From Desulfobacterales bacterium (GTDB taxonomy: Bacteria; Desulfobacterota; Desulfobacteria; Desulfobacterales; Desulfobacteraceae), in the NCBI GenBank assembly GCA_022361315.1, contig JAKSBB010000412.1, positions 1 through 9,075 of the forward strand: 9,075 nt of DNA, in the 5' to 3' direction. Every line of letters starts with the position of its first letter. The stretch's first letter is position 1. Shown one piece after another: positions 1 to 4,910 of this stretch. Below the pieces are notes generated by a model. It saw nothing but the letters and a program-made list of their open reading frames with translations. It was not told where the DNA came from and ran no database searches. Both the position numbers and the translations under genes were made by a program.

Positions 1-505
1 CATCCTGCTCCATCTCCCCGGGATTCATCCCATGGGCCACATTCCAGTAGTTTGAGGAAGGCATGATCATCTCAGAATAGTTGATGTAATGGTTTAAAGT
101 ATCCACAGTGGGAAGACCGCCGGAACGCCGGACCGCAGCCACAGCCGCACCGACTTTGTGGCGGAAAAGGCCGCCGTTGACCGAGGAAACGAAAAAGGCA
201 CGGTCGAGGAAGGATTTCATGGTGCCGGCAACGCCGGAGAAATAAACGGGAGAGCCCAGCAAGATGCCGTCAGCGGCCTTCATCTTCTGGACCCATTCGT
301 TCACCGGATCATCTTTGAGGGTACAGGTTTCGTCCTGGTTCTTCACACAGCCATAACAGGCGATGCAGCCCCGGACCTTTTCCTTGCCCACATGGATGAG
401 TTCGGTTTCAATCCCGGCCTTTTCAAGCTCGGCGAATACGGTGTTCAATGAGCCGACGGTATTTCCCTTTTTCCTGGCACTGCCGTTAAATCCAACTACT
501 TTCAC
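1..505 (-). CDS. Flavodoxin-family / iron-sulfur flavoprotein-like NAD(P)H-dependent FMN reductase (3' end cut)
   Basis: About 168 residues are visible and the C-terminus lies beyond the left edge. The N-terminus, VKVVGFNGSARKKGNT, is the beta-strand plus phosphate-binding loop (GSxRxxGNT, residues 8-16) of the NADPH-dependent FMN reductase/flavodoxin-like fold. Residues 84-97 (LGSPVYFSGVAGTM) are the second typical FMN-contact segment. Cysteines 47, 50, 53 and 61 form C-x2-C-x2-C-x7-C, resembling the compact cluster motif of archaeal/anaerobe iron-sulfur flavoproteins, so a [4Fe-4S] cluster next to FMN is likely but not proven. Family role: cytoplasmic electron transfer or reduction of quinones, O2 or peroxide. 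The start is GTG at 505, chosen because an AGGAG lies 7 nt upstream; the nearby ATG at 512 is out of frame. It follows the SDR gene by 140 bp on the same strand, so it may belong to that transcript or have its own promoter. Family confidence is high; substrate unknown. Confidence 0.9.
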   Translation of the reverse strand, partial: MKVVGFNGSARKKGNTVGSLNTVFAELEKAGIETELIHVGKEKVRGCIACYGCVKNQDETCTLKDDPVNEWVQKMKAADGILLGSPVYFSGVAGTMKSFLDRAFFVSSVNGGLFRHKVGAAVAAVRRSGGLPTVDTLNHYINYSEMIMPSSNYWNVAHGMNPGEMEQD

Positions 506-619
506 GATACATCTCCTTTATATTTGGGTTAGTTCACTGTTGTCCGCGAAAAAAAATGATTGCCTTTACAATAACCCATTTTTATCTGAAAACAAGGCGG
601 CCATGAATTCTTAACAAAG

Positions 620-642
620 GGGCAGGTTTCTAAAAAATGCCC
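620..642 (-). terminator. Possible weak terminator hairpin after the dehalogenase-like gene
   Basis: On the minus strand GGGCA (642-638) can pair with TGCCC (624-620) across a 13-nt loop, starting 3 nt after the SDR stop codon and followed by CTTTGTT. The stem is only 5 bp and the U-tract is broken, so termination would be partial at best; the flavoprotein gene downstream could be reached by readthrough. Confidence 0.28.
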
Positions 643-645
643 GCC

Positions 646-1398
646 TTACACCGGGCGTACCGGTGCCGCAGGCCATCCCCCGGCAAATTTAATAATGGTG
701 CCGGTGTGAAATGCCCCTTTCATCTCAGCCAGATAGCGGATGGTTTCCCCGATTTCCTCGGGCTGCCCCAGGCGGCCCGCGGGAACCACATCCCTGATAA
801 AAGCTTTGCCCCTGGGATCATCAATAAACTTGGCCTTGGGGAAATATGCCTCGCTGTATAGGTAGTTGGGGGCCACGGCATTTACCGGGACATTGTGGGG
901 GGCAAGGTCGAGGCTCAGGGATTTCACCAGGGCGTTGGCGCCGGCCCGTGCGATGTCGGGGATGGCGCCTCCCGGCATGGGGAGTTCCGTCCGGCAGGAG
1001 GTGATGAGGATGATATTTCCCCGCCCCTGTTTTTTAAAGACGGGGATCGCGGCCTGCATCAGGGCAAAGGGGAACATGACCACCGCATCGATGGTTTTTC
1101 TCAAGTCATCGATATCTGCCGATTCTATGGGGCCGTGGATGGCGGGATAGGTATCGTTGCTCACCAGGACATCGATGGTGCCGCCGTTTTCCGTCATCCT
1201 GCGGATCAATGCATCAGGTGTCTGTACATCCACCGGGGTGACACCGGGATGCGCCTCGGCATAGGCCTGGCGAAGGCTGCTGTCTTCAAATGAGGGATCG
1301 TGTGCCGTTACCTTAAAGCCAGCCGCCACAAGGGCATCCACCGCAGGCGGTCCAACATAATCACGCACATTGGTTACAAGGGCTGTTTTTTCACTCAT
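646..1398 (-). CDS. Halohydrin dehalogenase-like SDR-fold protein lacking the catalytic Tyr
   Basis: 250 residues, about the size of halohydrin dehalogenases (HheC is about 254). Seen: instead of the SDR cofactor motif TGxxxGxG, the N-terminus has T9-N-V-R-D-Y14-V-G16, matching the dehalogenase signature T-x4-[FY]-x-G. Residues 77-82 (VLVSND) and the loop P177-N178-Y179-L180-Y-S-E resemble HheC strongly; in that family the PNYL loop lines the halide pocket and replaces the SDR nicotinamide-site PG. Of the triad Ser-x12-Tyr-x3-Arg, S134 and R151 are present but the Tyr position is P147 (codon CCC). There is no Tyr between 135 and 151. Family function is cofactor-free interconversion of vicinal haloalcohols and epoxides in the cytoplasm; here that chemistry is doubtful. 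The start ATG has AGGAG 7 nt upstream, and the gene lies 19 bp after the TetR-thioesterase gene, so cotranscription is expected. It could have an altered reaction or be a binding/sensor protein. Fold and family sure, function not. Confidence 0.88.
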   Translation of the reverse strand: MSEKTALVTNVRDYVGPPAVDALVAAGFKVTAHDPSFEDSSLRQAYAEAHPGVTPVDVQTPDALIRRMTENGGTIDVLVSNDTYPAIHGPIESADIDDLRKTIDAVVMFPFALMQAAIPVFKKQGRGNIILITSCRTELPMPGGAIPDIARAGANALVKSLSLDLAPHNVPVNAVAPNYLYSEAYFPKAKFIDDPRGKAFIRDVVPAGRLGQPEEIGETIRYLAEMKGAFHTGTIIKFAGGWPAAPVRPV

Positions 1399-1417
1399 CT
1401 TTCTTCTCCTAAGATAT

Positions 1418-2470
1418 TCAATCCATCAATTGGGACAGTCGCTCAACTGCAGTTGCTGTTAAAGGCTCGGACCGCTTGGCCGTATCGTTCACCTGGACGA
1501 TGATCACATTGGCCGTGGCTGCGCATCTCCCGTCCTGGAACAGGCCGTGCTCAAAACCGATGGAACTCTTGCCTATGGATACGATTTTTGTCCCGATGTC
1601 CACCCGGCCGGGCCAGGTGATTTCCGATTGATAGTTCAGGGTCTGCCGGGCAATGACAAAGCTGCAGTCCTCCTTATAAAGTGGTGCGACGGGATCGTAG
1701 AGGATTTCCACCCGTCCTGTCTCAAGCATGGTAGAAAAGACGGCATTATTGACGTGGCCCTGGCGGTCGGTATCCGCATATCTTAATTTTTCATGGGTTT
1801 TCCAGGGAAAATCATCTGGCTCCGGAAGGGATGCGGCACTTGCCCGTGACTTCCGGGCTTCTTTTTCTCCCTGTTCCGCAGAAGGGTTCGTTCTGATGCT
1901 CAGCCGCTCCGCTGCCGTTCTGCAGGCCTCAAGAATTCTGTTGGATAACCGTGTATCTGCCACGGCCCGGCTAAGGGACATCCCCCCCACACAAAGGGCC
2001 ATGAACATCAGGGCCTCATCCTGTTTTGCCTGTGAGGTTTTAGTTGCGCCCCCCTCACAGACCGCCTCAAGGGACTGGTAGAGTTCCTTTTCGTATACCT
2101 TTTTAAAATCCTCCCCTGCCCGCCCCGCATCCGAGGTCAGTGCGGCCAGGGCACAACTGTCCGACAGATTGTCCCGGTGTGCACCGGTGAGATACCTGGC
2201 CGCCAGACGTTTTAAACGCCTGCCCCAGGATTCGTTGTCTGCCGGTTTGATCCAGCGGGGCCGGTTATCCACCAGTGCATGGGAGAAAGCCTTTTCCACC
2301 AACTCGTTCTTATTTGAGAAATGGGCGTAGAATGCGCCGTTGGTCAACCCCGCATCTTTCATAATCAAGGCGATGCCGGCACCGGACAGGCCCTGCTCCC
2401 GGATCCGACTGGCTGCTGCCTCCAGGATTTTTTTATATGACAGATCTTTGTTTGTTTCTCTCTGATTCAT
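1418..2470 (-). CDS. TetR/AcrR-family regulator fused to a 4HBT-type hotdog thioesterase
   Basis: 350 residues from the ATG at 2470. That start has GAGG 6 nt upstream; the in-frame TTG at 2482, which would add 4 residues, overlaps this Shine-Dalgarno site and is less likely. Numbering below counts from that TTG. Residues 14-60 are a TetR helix-turn-helix (recognition region GLTNGAFYAHFSNKNEL). Residues 80-194 are the helical ligand/dimer domain, including SDSCALAALTSDAGR and VGGMSLSRAV as in AcrR-type repressors. Residues 195-230 are a charged, Ala-rich linker. Residues 231-354 are a hotdog acyl-CoA thioesterase domain with Y-A-D237-T-D239-R-Q-G-H-V-N-N; D239 aligns with the catalytic Asp17 of 4-hydroxybenzoyl-CoA thioesterase. 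TetR regulators are normally about 200 residues, so the fusion is unusual. It is one uninterrupted frame. Likely role: repressor of its own operon (with the downstream dehalogenase-like gene) that senses, and perhaps hydrolyses, an acyl-CoA; this role is inference. Confidence 0.9.
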   Translation of the reverse strand: MNQRETNKDLSYKKILEAAASRIREQGLSGAGIALIMKDAGLTNGAFYAHFSNKNELVEKAFSHALVDNRPRWIKPADNESWGRRLKRLAARYLTGAHRDNLSDSCALAALTSDAGRAGEDFKKVYEKELYQSLEAVCEGGATKTSQAKQDEALMFMALCVGGMSLSRAVADTRLSNRILEACRTAAERLSIRTNPSAEQGEKEARKSRASAASLPEPDDFPWKTHEKLRYADTDRQGHVNNAVFSTMLETGRVEILYDPVAPLYKEDCSFVIARQTLNYQSEITWPGRVDIGTKIVSIGKSSIGFEHGLFQDGRCAATANVIIVQVNDTAKRSEPLTATAVERLSQLMD

Positions 2471-2484
2471 TCTGTACCTCAAGA

Positions 2485-2510
2485 TTTTATATTATGATCA
2501 TAATATAAAA
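2485..2510. promoter_or_regulatory. Perfect 26-bp palindrome, candidate TetR operator
   Basis: TTTTATATTATGA is followed immediately by its exact reverse complement, giving a 26-bp gap-free palindrome centred between 2497 and 2498. It ends 14 bp upstream of the regulator's ATG. Position, symmetry and length fit an autoregulatory TetR-family operator, which usually has a 15-30 bp dyad. Binding by the adjacent TetR-thioesterase is inferred. An A/T-rich palindrome of this length is unlikely to be a chance feature. Confidence 0.75.
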
Positions 2511-2522
2511 ACAAGATAGCAC

Positions 2523-2528
2523 ATTATA
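2523..2528 (-). promoter_or_regulatory. Candidate -10 element for the TetR-thioesterase operon
   Basis: The minus strand reads a perfect TATAAT at 2528-2523. Upstream, at the right distance, there is only a T-rich tract and no good TTGACA. Transcription would start near 2515, placing the 26-bp palindrome immediately downstream of the start, where a bound repressor could block the polymerase. The weak -35 box lowers confidence. Confidence 0.42.
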
Positions 2529-2546
2529 TACAAAATACAAAGAGAC

Positions 2547-2580
2547 AAAAAAAGGCCGGTTTGAACGCATCAAACCGGCC
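2547..2580 (-). terminator. Intrinsic terminator of the SBP / Cys-rich gene pair
   Basis: A perfect 11-bp stem, GGCCGGTTTGA (2554-2564) with TCAAACCGGCC (2570-2580), encloses a 5-nt loop. On the minus strand it is followed by seven consecutive U residues (2553-2547). It lies 36 bp past the stop codon of the Cys-rich gene and insulates that unit from the TetR promoter. Confidence 0.93.
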
Positions 2581-2616
2581 GGAACATTTAAACTAAAAAA
2601 TCAGTTGGGAGAAGGA

Positions 2617-2820
2617 CTACACCTTGCCGTCATTCACAAGGCCCGCAAAGGTTTCAAAGGATCGATCCCAGGTTTTTTCAACTTCATCGGGGAAACAGCA
2701 GGCGGGAAGCTGTCTCATTTTCAGGTGATAGGCCAGGCAATCACAACAGGCGCCTTTCCGGCTGCAGGGTTCGTAGGTGCAATTGCACCGGTTCAGGTTC
2801 TTCTCTTTGCCACACTCCAT
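2617..2820 (-). CDS. Small Cys-rich protein, DUF6485-like
   Basis: 67 residues with nine cysteines (3, 12, 14, 19, 25, 26, 28, 41, 42) concentrated in the first 42 positions, including R-C-N-C-T-Y-E-P-C-S-R-K-G-A-C-C-D-C. I recognise this as the pattern of the DUF6485 family of short Cys-rich proteins in anaerobes; the function is unknown. The arrangement suggests binding of zinc or an Fe-S cluster, which is inference. There is no signal peptide or membrane segment, so it is probably cytoplasmic. The start ATG has GGAGG 6 nt upstream, an excellent ribosome site. The gene begins 32 bp after the solute-binding-protein stop codon and is followed by a strong terminator, so it is the last gene of a two-gene unit. 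Confidence 0.85.
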   Translation of the reverse strand: MECGKEKNLNRCNCTYEPCSRKGACCDCLAYHLKMRQLPACCFPDEVEKTWDRSFETFAGLVNDGKV

Positions 2821-2852
2821 ATTCGTCCTCCGTTTGCTGAAACTATTAACAA

Positions 2853-3611
2853 TTATTTTTTTGGGGTTTCCGAGGCCATATTTACGGCCTGGTCGATAAT
2901 TCTCTGCATGCTGCCGTCCTGCTTCATCTCCAGGATTCTCTGGTTGATGGCCGGCAGGTAGTTCAGGAATTTCGAGCGTTTGGAAATGGCAAAGTGGAGA
3001 TCCCGGGTGGCCACCGGTTTTTCAAGACGCTCATAAGCAGATTCCTGGCCGGTGCGTTTGGCATGGATGACAAAGCCGAAACGGGCCGCCACGGCATAAT
3101 CCGCGCGGCCGGCCTTGAGCATGTCCAGGATCTGGCCGTAGCGGCTGACTTTGGTGAGGGTCAGGCGGGATTCCGCCATCTTAAATTCCTTTGAGATACT
3201 GTCGCCGGTCATCATGACCCCGTTTCGGCCCACAAGATCATCGATGCTGTTAAAGGGAAAGGCGCTTCCCGGGGGGACAAACACAGCGGTGGAAACCTGG
3301 ACGTAAGGGATTGAAAAGGCCATGAACTTCGTCCGTTCTTCCGTAAAGAAGATGACGGGAATCATATCCAGTTCCCCGGTTTTCATCTGTGCCACCGCCC
3401 GTGCCCAGGGCAGTTCTTCTGCAATTACGGTAACGCCGAACCGGTCAAAAATCTCTTCCACCAGATCAATTACCGGGCCGGAAGGCTTACCTTCTGTGGT
3501 TTGCACCCAGATGGACGGCGGGGCGGAAATCTTGACGGATGGCCCTGCAAGCCCAATGGAGGCGGCATAGAAGGAAAAAAGCACAATAAAAAGGTAGATA
3601 TATTTCTTCAT
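2853..3611 (-). CDS. Periplasmic solute-binding protein, SBP_bac_3 family
   Basis: 252 residues from the ATG at 3611, which has AGGA 7 nt upstream and is followed directly by a signal peptide, MKKYIYLFIVLFSFYAASIG, cleaved probably after LA at 21-22. An in-frame TTG at 3674 would put 21 residues in front of the signal peptide and coincides with the promoter -35 box, so it is rejected. The mature part has family-3 solute-binding hallmarks: VIDLVEEIF, then LPWARAVAQMKTGELDMIPV, then TEERTKFMAFSIPYV. It probably binds a small polar ligand in the periplasm. No permease or ATPase gene is adjacent, so this is a solitary binding protein, either serving a distant transporter or acting as a sensor partner. 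It is cotranscribed with the Cys-rich gene. Family certain, ligand unknown. Confidence 0.9.
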   Translation of the reverse strand: MKKYIYLFIVLFSFYAASIGLAGPSVKISAPPSIWVQTTEGKPSGPVIDLVEEIFDRFGVTVIAEELPWARAVAQMKTGELDMIPVIFFTEERTKFMAFSIPYVQVSTAVFVPPGSAFPFNSIDDLVGRNGVMMTGDSISKEFKMAESRLTLTKVSRYGQILDMLKAGRADYAVAARFGFVIHAKRTGQESAYERLEKPVATRDLHFAISKRSKFLNYLPAINQRILEMKQDGSMQRIIDQAVNMASETPKK

Positions 3612-3645
3612 TATTTTATCCTGTAAAAGTTTCAAACCGTGGGGG

Positions 3646-3674
3646 ATATTACCCTTTTCCCCCCATAAAATCAA
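3646..3674 (-). promoter_or_regulatory. Candidate sigma70-type promoter for the solute-binding protein
   Basis: On the minus strand, TTGATT (3674-3669) and TAATAT (3651-3646) are separated by 17 bp, each matching four of six consensus positions. The start point would fall near 3639, leaving a leader of about 28 nt that contains the AGGA ribosome site. Confidence 0.5.
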
Positions 3675-3766
3675 TTACCGTGAACGTTGACTATTACCGG
3701 AAAACACCCTACCGCAGAAACAATCTGTTGTCCCGCAACCTCAGGGTATGATACCAGATAGGGCCA

Positions 3767-4063
3767 ATGGAAAAACGCAAAGAACCCAAAGAGTGGCTGG
3801 TATATCTCCTGGAGTGTGCCGACGGCAGTCTGTACTGCGGCGTCACCAAAGATCTTGAGGCAAGAGTCCGGAAGCACAATCTGGGAAAGGCCTCAAGATA
3901 CACGCGTTCCCGGCTGCCGGTATCCTGTGTGGCAAAAAGCCCCATGCTCTGCAAGCGGGACGCTTTCCGCCTGGAGTATCAGACCAAGCAACTGCCCGCA
4001 GGACGAAAGAAGGATAGGGTCACCCGGGGTGTGCTTCAGAATATAAAAAGCAACACGGATTAA
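3767..4063 (+). CDS. Small GIY-YIG domain protein (UPF0213/YhbQ-like)
   Basis: 98 residues consisting almost entirely of one GIY-YIG nuclease domain. The two half-motifs are V12-Y13-L14 and Y23-C24-G25, with Cys in place of Ile in the second. R33 (EARVRKHN) and E70 (AFRLEYQTK) are at the positions of the conserved Arg and metal-binding Glu, and K42-V52 (KASRYTRSRLPV) is the segment typical of UPF0213 proteins. These are stand-alone domains, poorly understood and proposed to act on nucleic acids. The catalytic residues appear intact, so an active nuclease is plausible. The start ATG at 3767 has only AGGG very close upstream; no better in-frame start precedes it. The gene is divergent from the solute-binding protein and convergent with khpA. 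Confidence 0.88.
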   Translation: MEKRKEPKEWLVYLLECADGSLYCGVTKDLEARVRKHNLGKASRYTRSRLPVSCVAKSPMLCKRDAFRLEYQTKQLPAGRKKDRVTRGVLQNIKSNTD

Positions 4064-4096
4064 ACGAACGAAAGAATACTTTGGGGAAAAATACAA

Positions 4097-4123
4097 AAGA
4101 CCGGTACAGGACCGGCCTTTTTA
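4097..4123. terminator. Bidirectional terminator between GIY-YIG gene and khpA
   Basis: AAGACCGGT (4097-4105) pairs with ACCGGCCTT (4111-4119) across a 5-nt loop, with one internal A/C mismatch. On the plus strand it is followed by a short U run; on the minus strand by UUGUAUUUUU. It lies 33 bp past the GIY-YIG stop and about 70 bp past the khpA stop, so it probably serves both convergent genes. Confidence 0.65.
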
Positions 4124-4194
4124 CGTAAAAATTGTTTGGATTTTAGCTTGAAGCTTTATTTAATCCGGGTGGTGTGCAGCTCCCAACGATGAAA

Positions 4195-4425
4195 CTATTC
4201 CACGATCTCCAGAATCACCCGTTTCTGCTCTTTTGCCGAAGCGCAGGAGAGGATGGTTCTCATGGCCTGGGCGGTCCGGCCTTTTTTTCCGATAACCTTA
4301 CCAAGATCCTCTTTGGCCACCCGGAGCTCCAGCACGAGTGTCTGCTGTGCTTTAATCTCTTGGACATCGACCTGTTCGGGGTCATCAACCAGTGCCTGTG
4401 CGATAAACTTAATCAACTCTTTCAT
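4195..4425 (-). CDS. khpA: KH-domain RNA-binding protein KhpA
   Basis: 76 residues, the full usual length for KhpA. A single type-II KH domain carries the RNA-binding loop G46-K47-K48-G49 within LGKVIGKKGRTAQAMRTIL, and the N-terminal MKELIKFIAQALVDDPEQV is typical. KhpA binds many transcripts, often with KhpB/Jag, and influences ribosome assembly, cell division and sRNA action. The ATG at 4425 has AAAGGAG 8 nt upstream; extending the frame to 4527 would add 34 residues unrelated to the family. In many bacteria khpA sits between rpsP and rimM-trmD-rplS. Here it is followed by the convergent GIY-YIG gene and preceded by a long non-coding stretch, so it is a single-gene unit. Confidence 0.94.
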   Translation of the reverse strand: MKELIKFIAQALVDDPEQVDVQEIKAQQTLVLELRVAKEDLGKVIGKKGRTAQAMRTILSCASAKEQKRVILEIVE

Positions 4426-4509
4426 AGCGTGATCTCCTTTAGCCAAGGTGATAATGAATATGGTATCTAAGCTACAGCTTTTAACGGTTAAGGACTGACT
4501 AATCGGATG

Positions 4510-4537
4510 TATGGTACAGCATACCATAACCGGTTAT
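4510..4537. repeat. Two overlapping inverted repeats upstream of khpA
   Basis: TATGGTA (4510-4516), a 5-nt spacer and TACCATA (4522-4528) form a perfect 19-bp dyad. Its right arm overlaps ATAACCGGTTAT (4526-4537), a perfect 12-bp palindrome. They lie about 85-110 bp upstream of the khpA start, in the expected leader or promoter zone. They could be operators or alternative RNA hairpins. Confidence 0.5.
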
Positions 4538-4783
4538 AATCACAAGTACTAATTCTGGTCTTCATCGGGTTCGGCCCAAAGAATCCAAGTTTTGCTCACA
4601 AACAACGTTTTCTGTTCCGCCGGATTTTCTCCTTCAGTGTCCTAAGGGTGACGGTGGCAGGGACGAAAAGAATATTAATCCGGTTACCCTTCGGTGTGTT
4701 TATTAATGCGCAAACCCATCCTCACCTGTCAAGAAAAAATACCCAAGGATTTTAGGCATATTGAGCCGGCAGACGCATTTTCC

Positions 4784-4811
4784 TTGACATCAAAAAGAAA
4801 TCCATTATTTT
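4784..4811 (+). promoter_or_regulatory. Sigma70-type promoter for the IscU-like gene
   Basis: A perfect TTGACA (4784-4789) is followed after 16 bp by TATTTT (4806-4811, four of six). Transcription would begin near 4818, giving a leader of about 93 nt that contains the 12-bp inverted repeat and the GAGG ribosome site. Confidence 0.6.
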
Positions 4812-4840
4812 AGGAAGGTTATTATTTTAATAAAGGCGGG

Positions 4841-4877
4841 AAAAATATTTTATTCCATTGCCCGGTAAAATATTTTT
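4841..4877. repeat. 12-bp perfect inverted repeat in the IscU-like gene leader
   Basis: AAAAATATTTTA (4841-4852) and its exact reverse complement TAAAATATTTTT (4866-4877) flank a 13-nt loop, TTCCATTGCCCGG. It lies about 30 bp downstream of the -10 box and 33 bp before the GTG start. It may be a regulator binding site or a leader-RNA hairpin; the A/T-only stem makes it a poor intrinsic terminator. It does not resemble the IscR type-1 or Fur consensus as I know them. Confidence 0.6.
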
Positions 4878-4910
4878 GATTTTGTTAGGGCGTTTACGAG
4901 GAAAACATAC

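Larger units (their letters stand above)
4426..4910. other. 485-bp intergenic region rich in dyads between khpA (-) and the IscU-like gene (+)
   Basis: No convincing protein gene is present. Close to khpA are four short dyads: AAGCT-AC-AGCTT (4469-4480), TTAAC-G-GTTAA (4481-4491), TATGGTA-N5-TACCATA (4510-4528) and ATAACCGGTTAT (4526-4537). In the middle, AAGGGTGAC (4644-4652) and GTTACCCTT (4683-4691) could pair in plus-strand RNA with one G-U pair. A TTGACA on the minus strand (4732-4727) has no good -10, and a TATAAT on the plus strand (4535-4540) has no good -35. The right third holds the promoter and inverted repeat listed separately. I could not match the middle part to a known RNA family by eye. 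Confidence 0.6.

Noticed and set aside
568..595. Possible promoter TTGTTT-16-TATTGT for the flavoprotein gene (minus strand)
   Set aside because: Only three and four of six consensus positions match, in an A/T-rich stretch where such matches occur by chance.
646..1398. Calling the SDR-fold gene a generic NAD(P)-dependent oxidoreductase
   Set aside because: The TGxxxGxG cofactor motif and catalytic Tyr-x3-Lys are both absent; the sequence fits the dehalogenase branch far better.
3612..3674. Upstream extension of the solute-binding protein to a TTG at 3674
   Set aside because: It would put 21 residues before a classic signal peptide, and the TTG is part of the candidate -35 box; the ATG at 3611 has a good ribosome site.
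3687..3751. Possible promoter elements (TTGACT at 3687, TATGAT at 3746) for the GIY-YIG gene
   Set aside because: The two boxes are far too widely spaced to work together, and neither has a convincing partner at 16-18 bp.
4426..4527. N-terminal extension of KhpA by 34 residues
   Set aside because: The added residues do not resemble the family, the frame crosses several dyads, and the ATG at 4425 has a strong AAAGGAG in front.
4640..4705. Glycine-riboswitch-like string (CACCGAAGGGTAAC on the minus strand)
   Set aside because: The other conserved boxes of that riboswitch (CTCAGG-type and GGACAGAG) are absent, and khpA is not a glycine-related gene.
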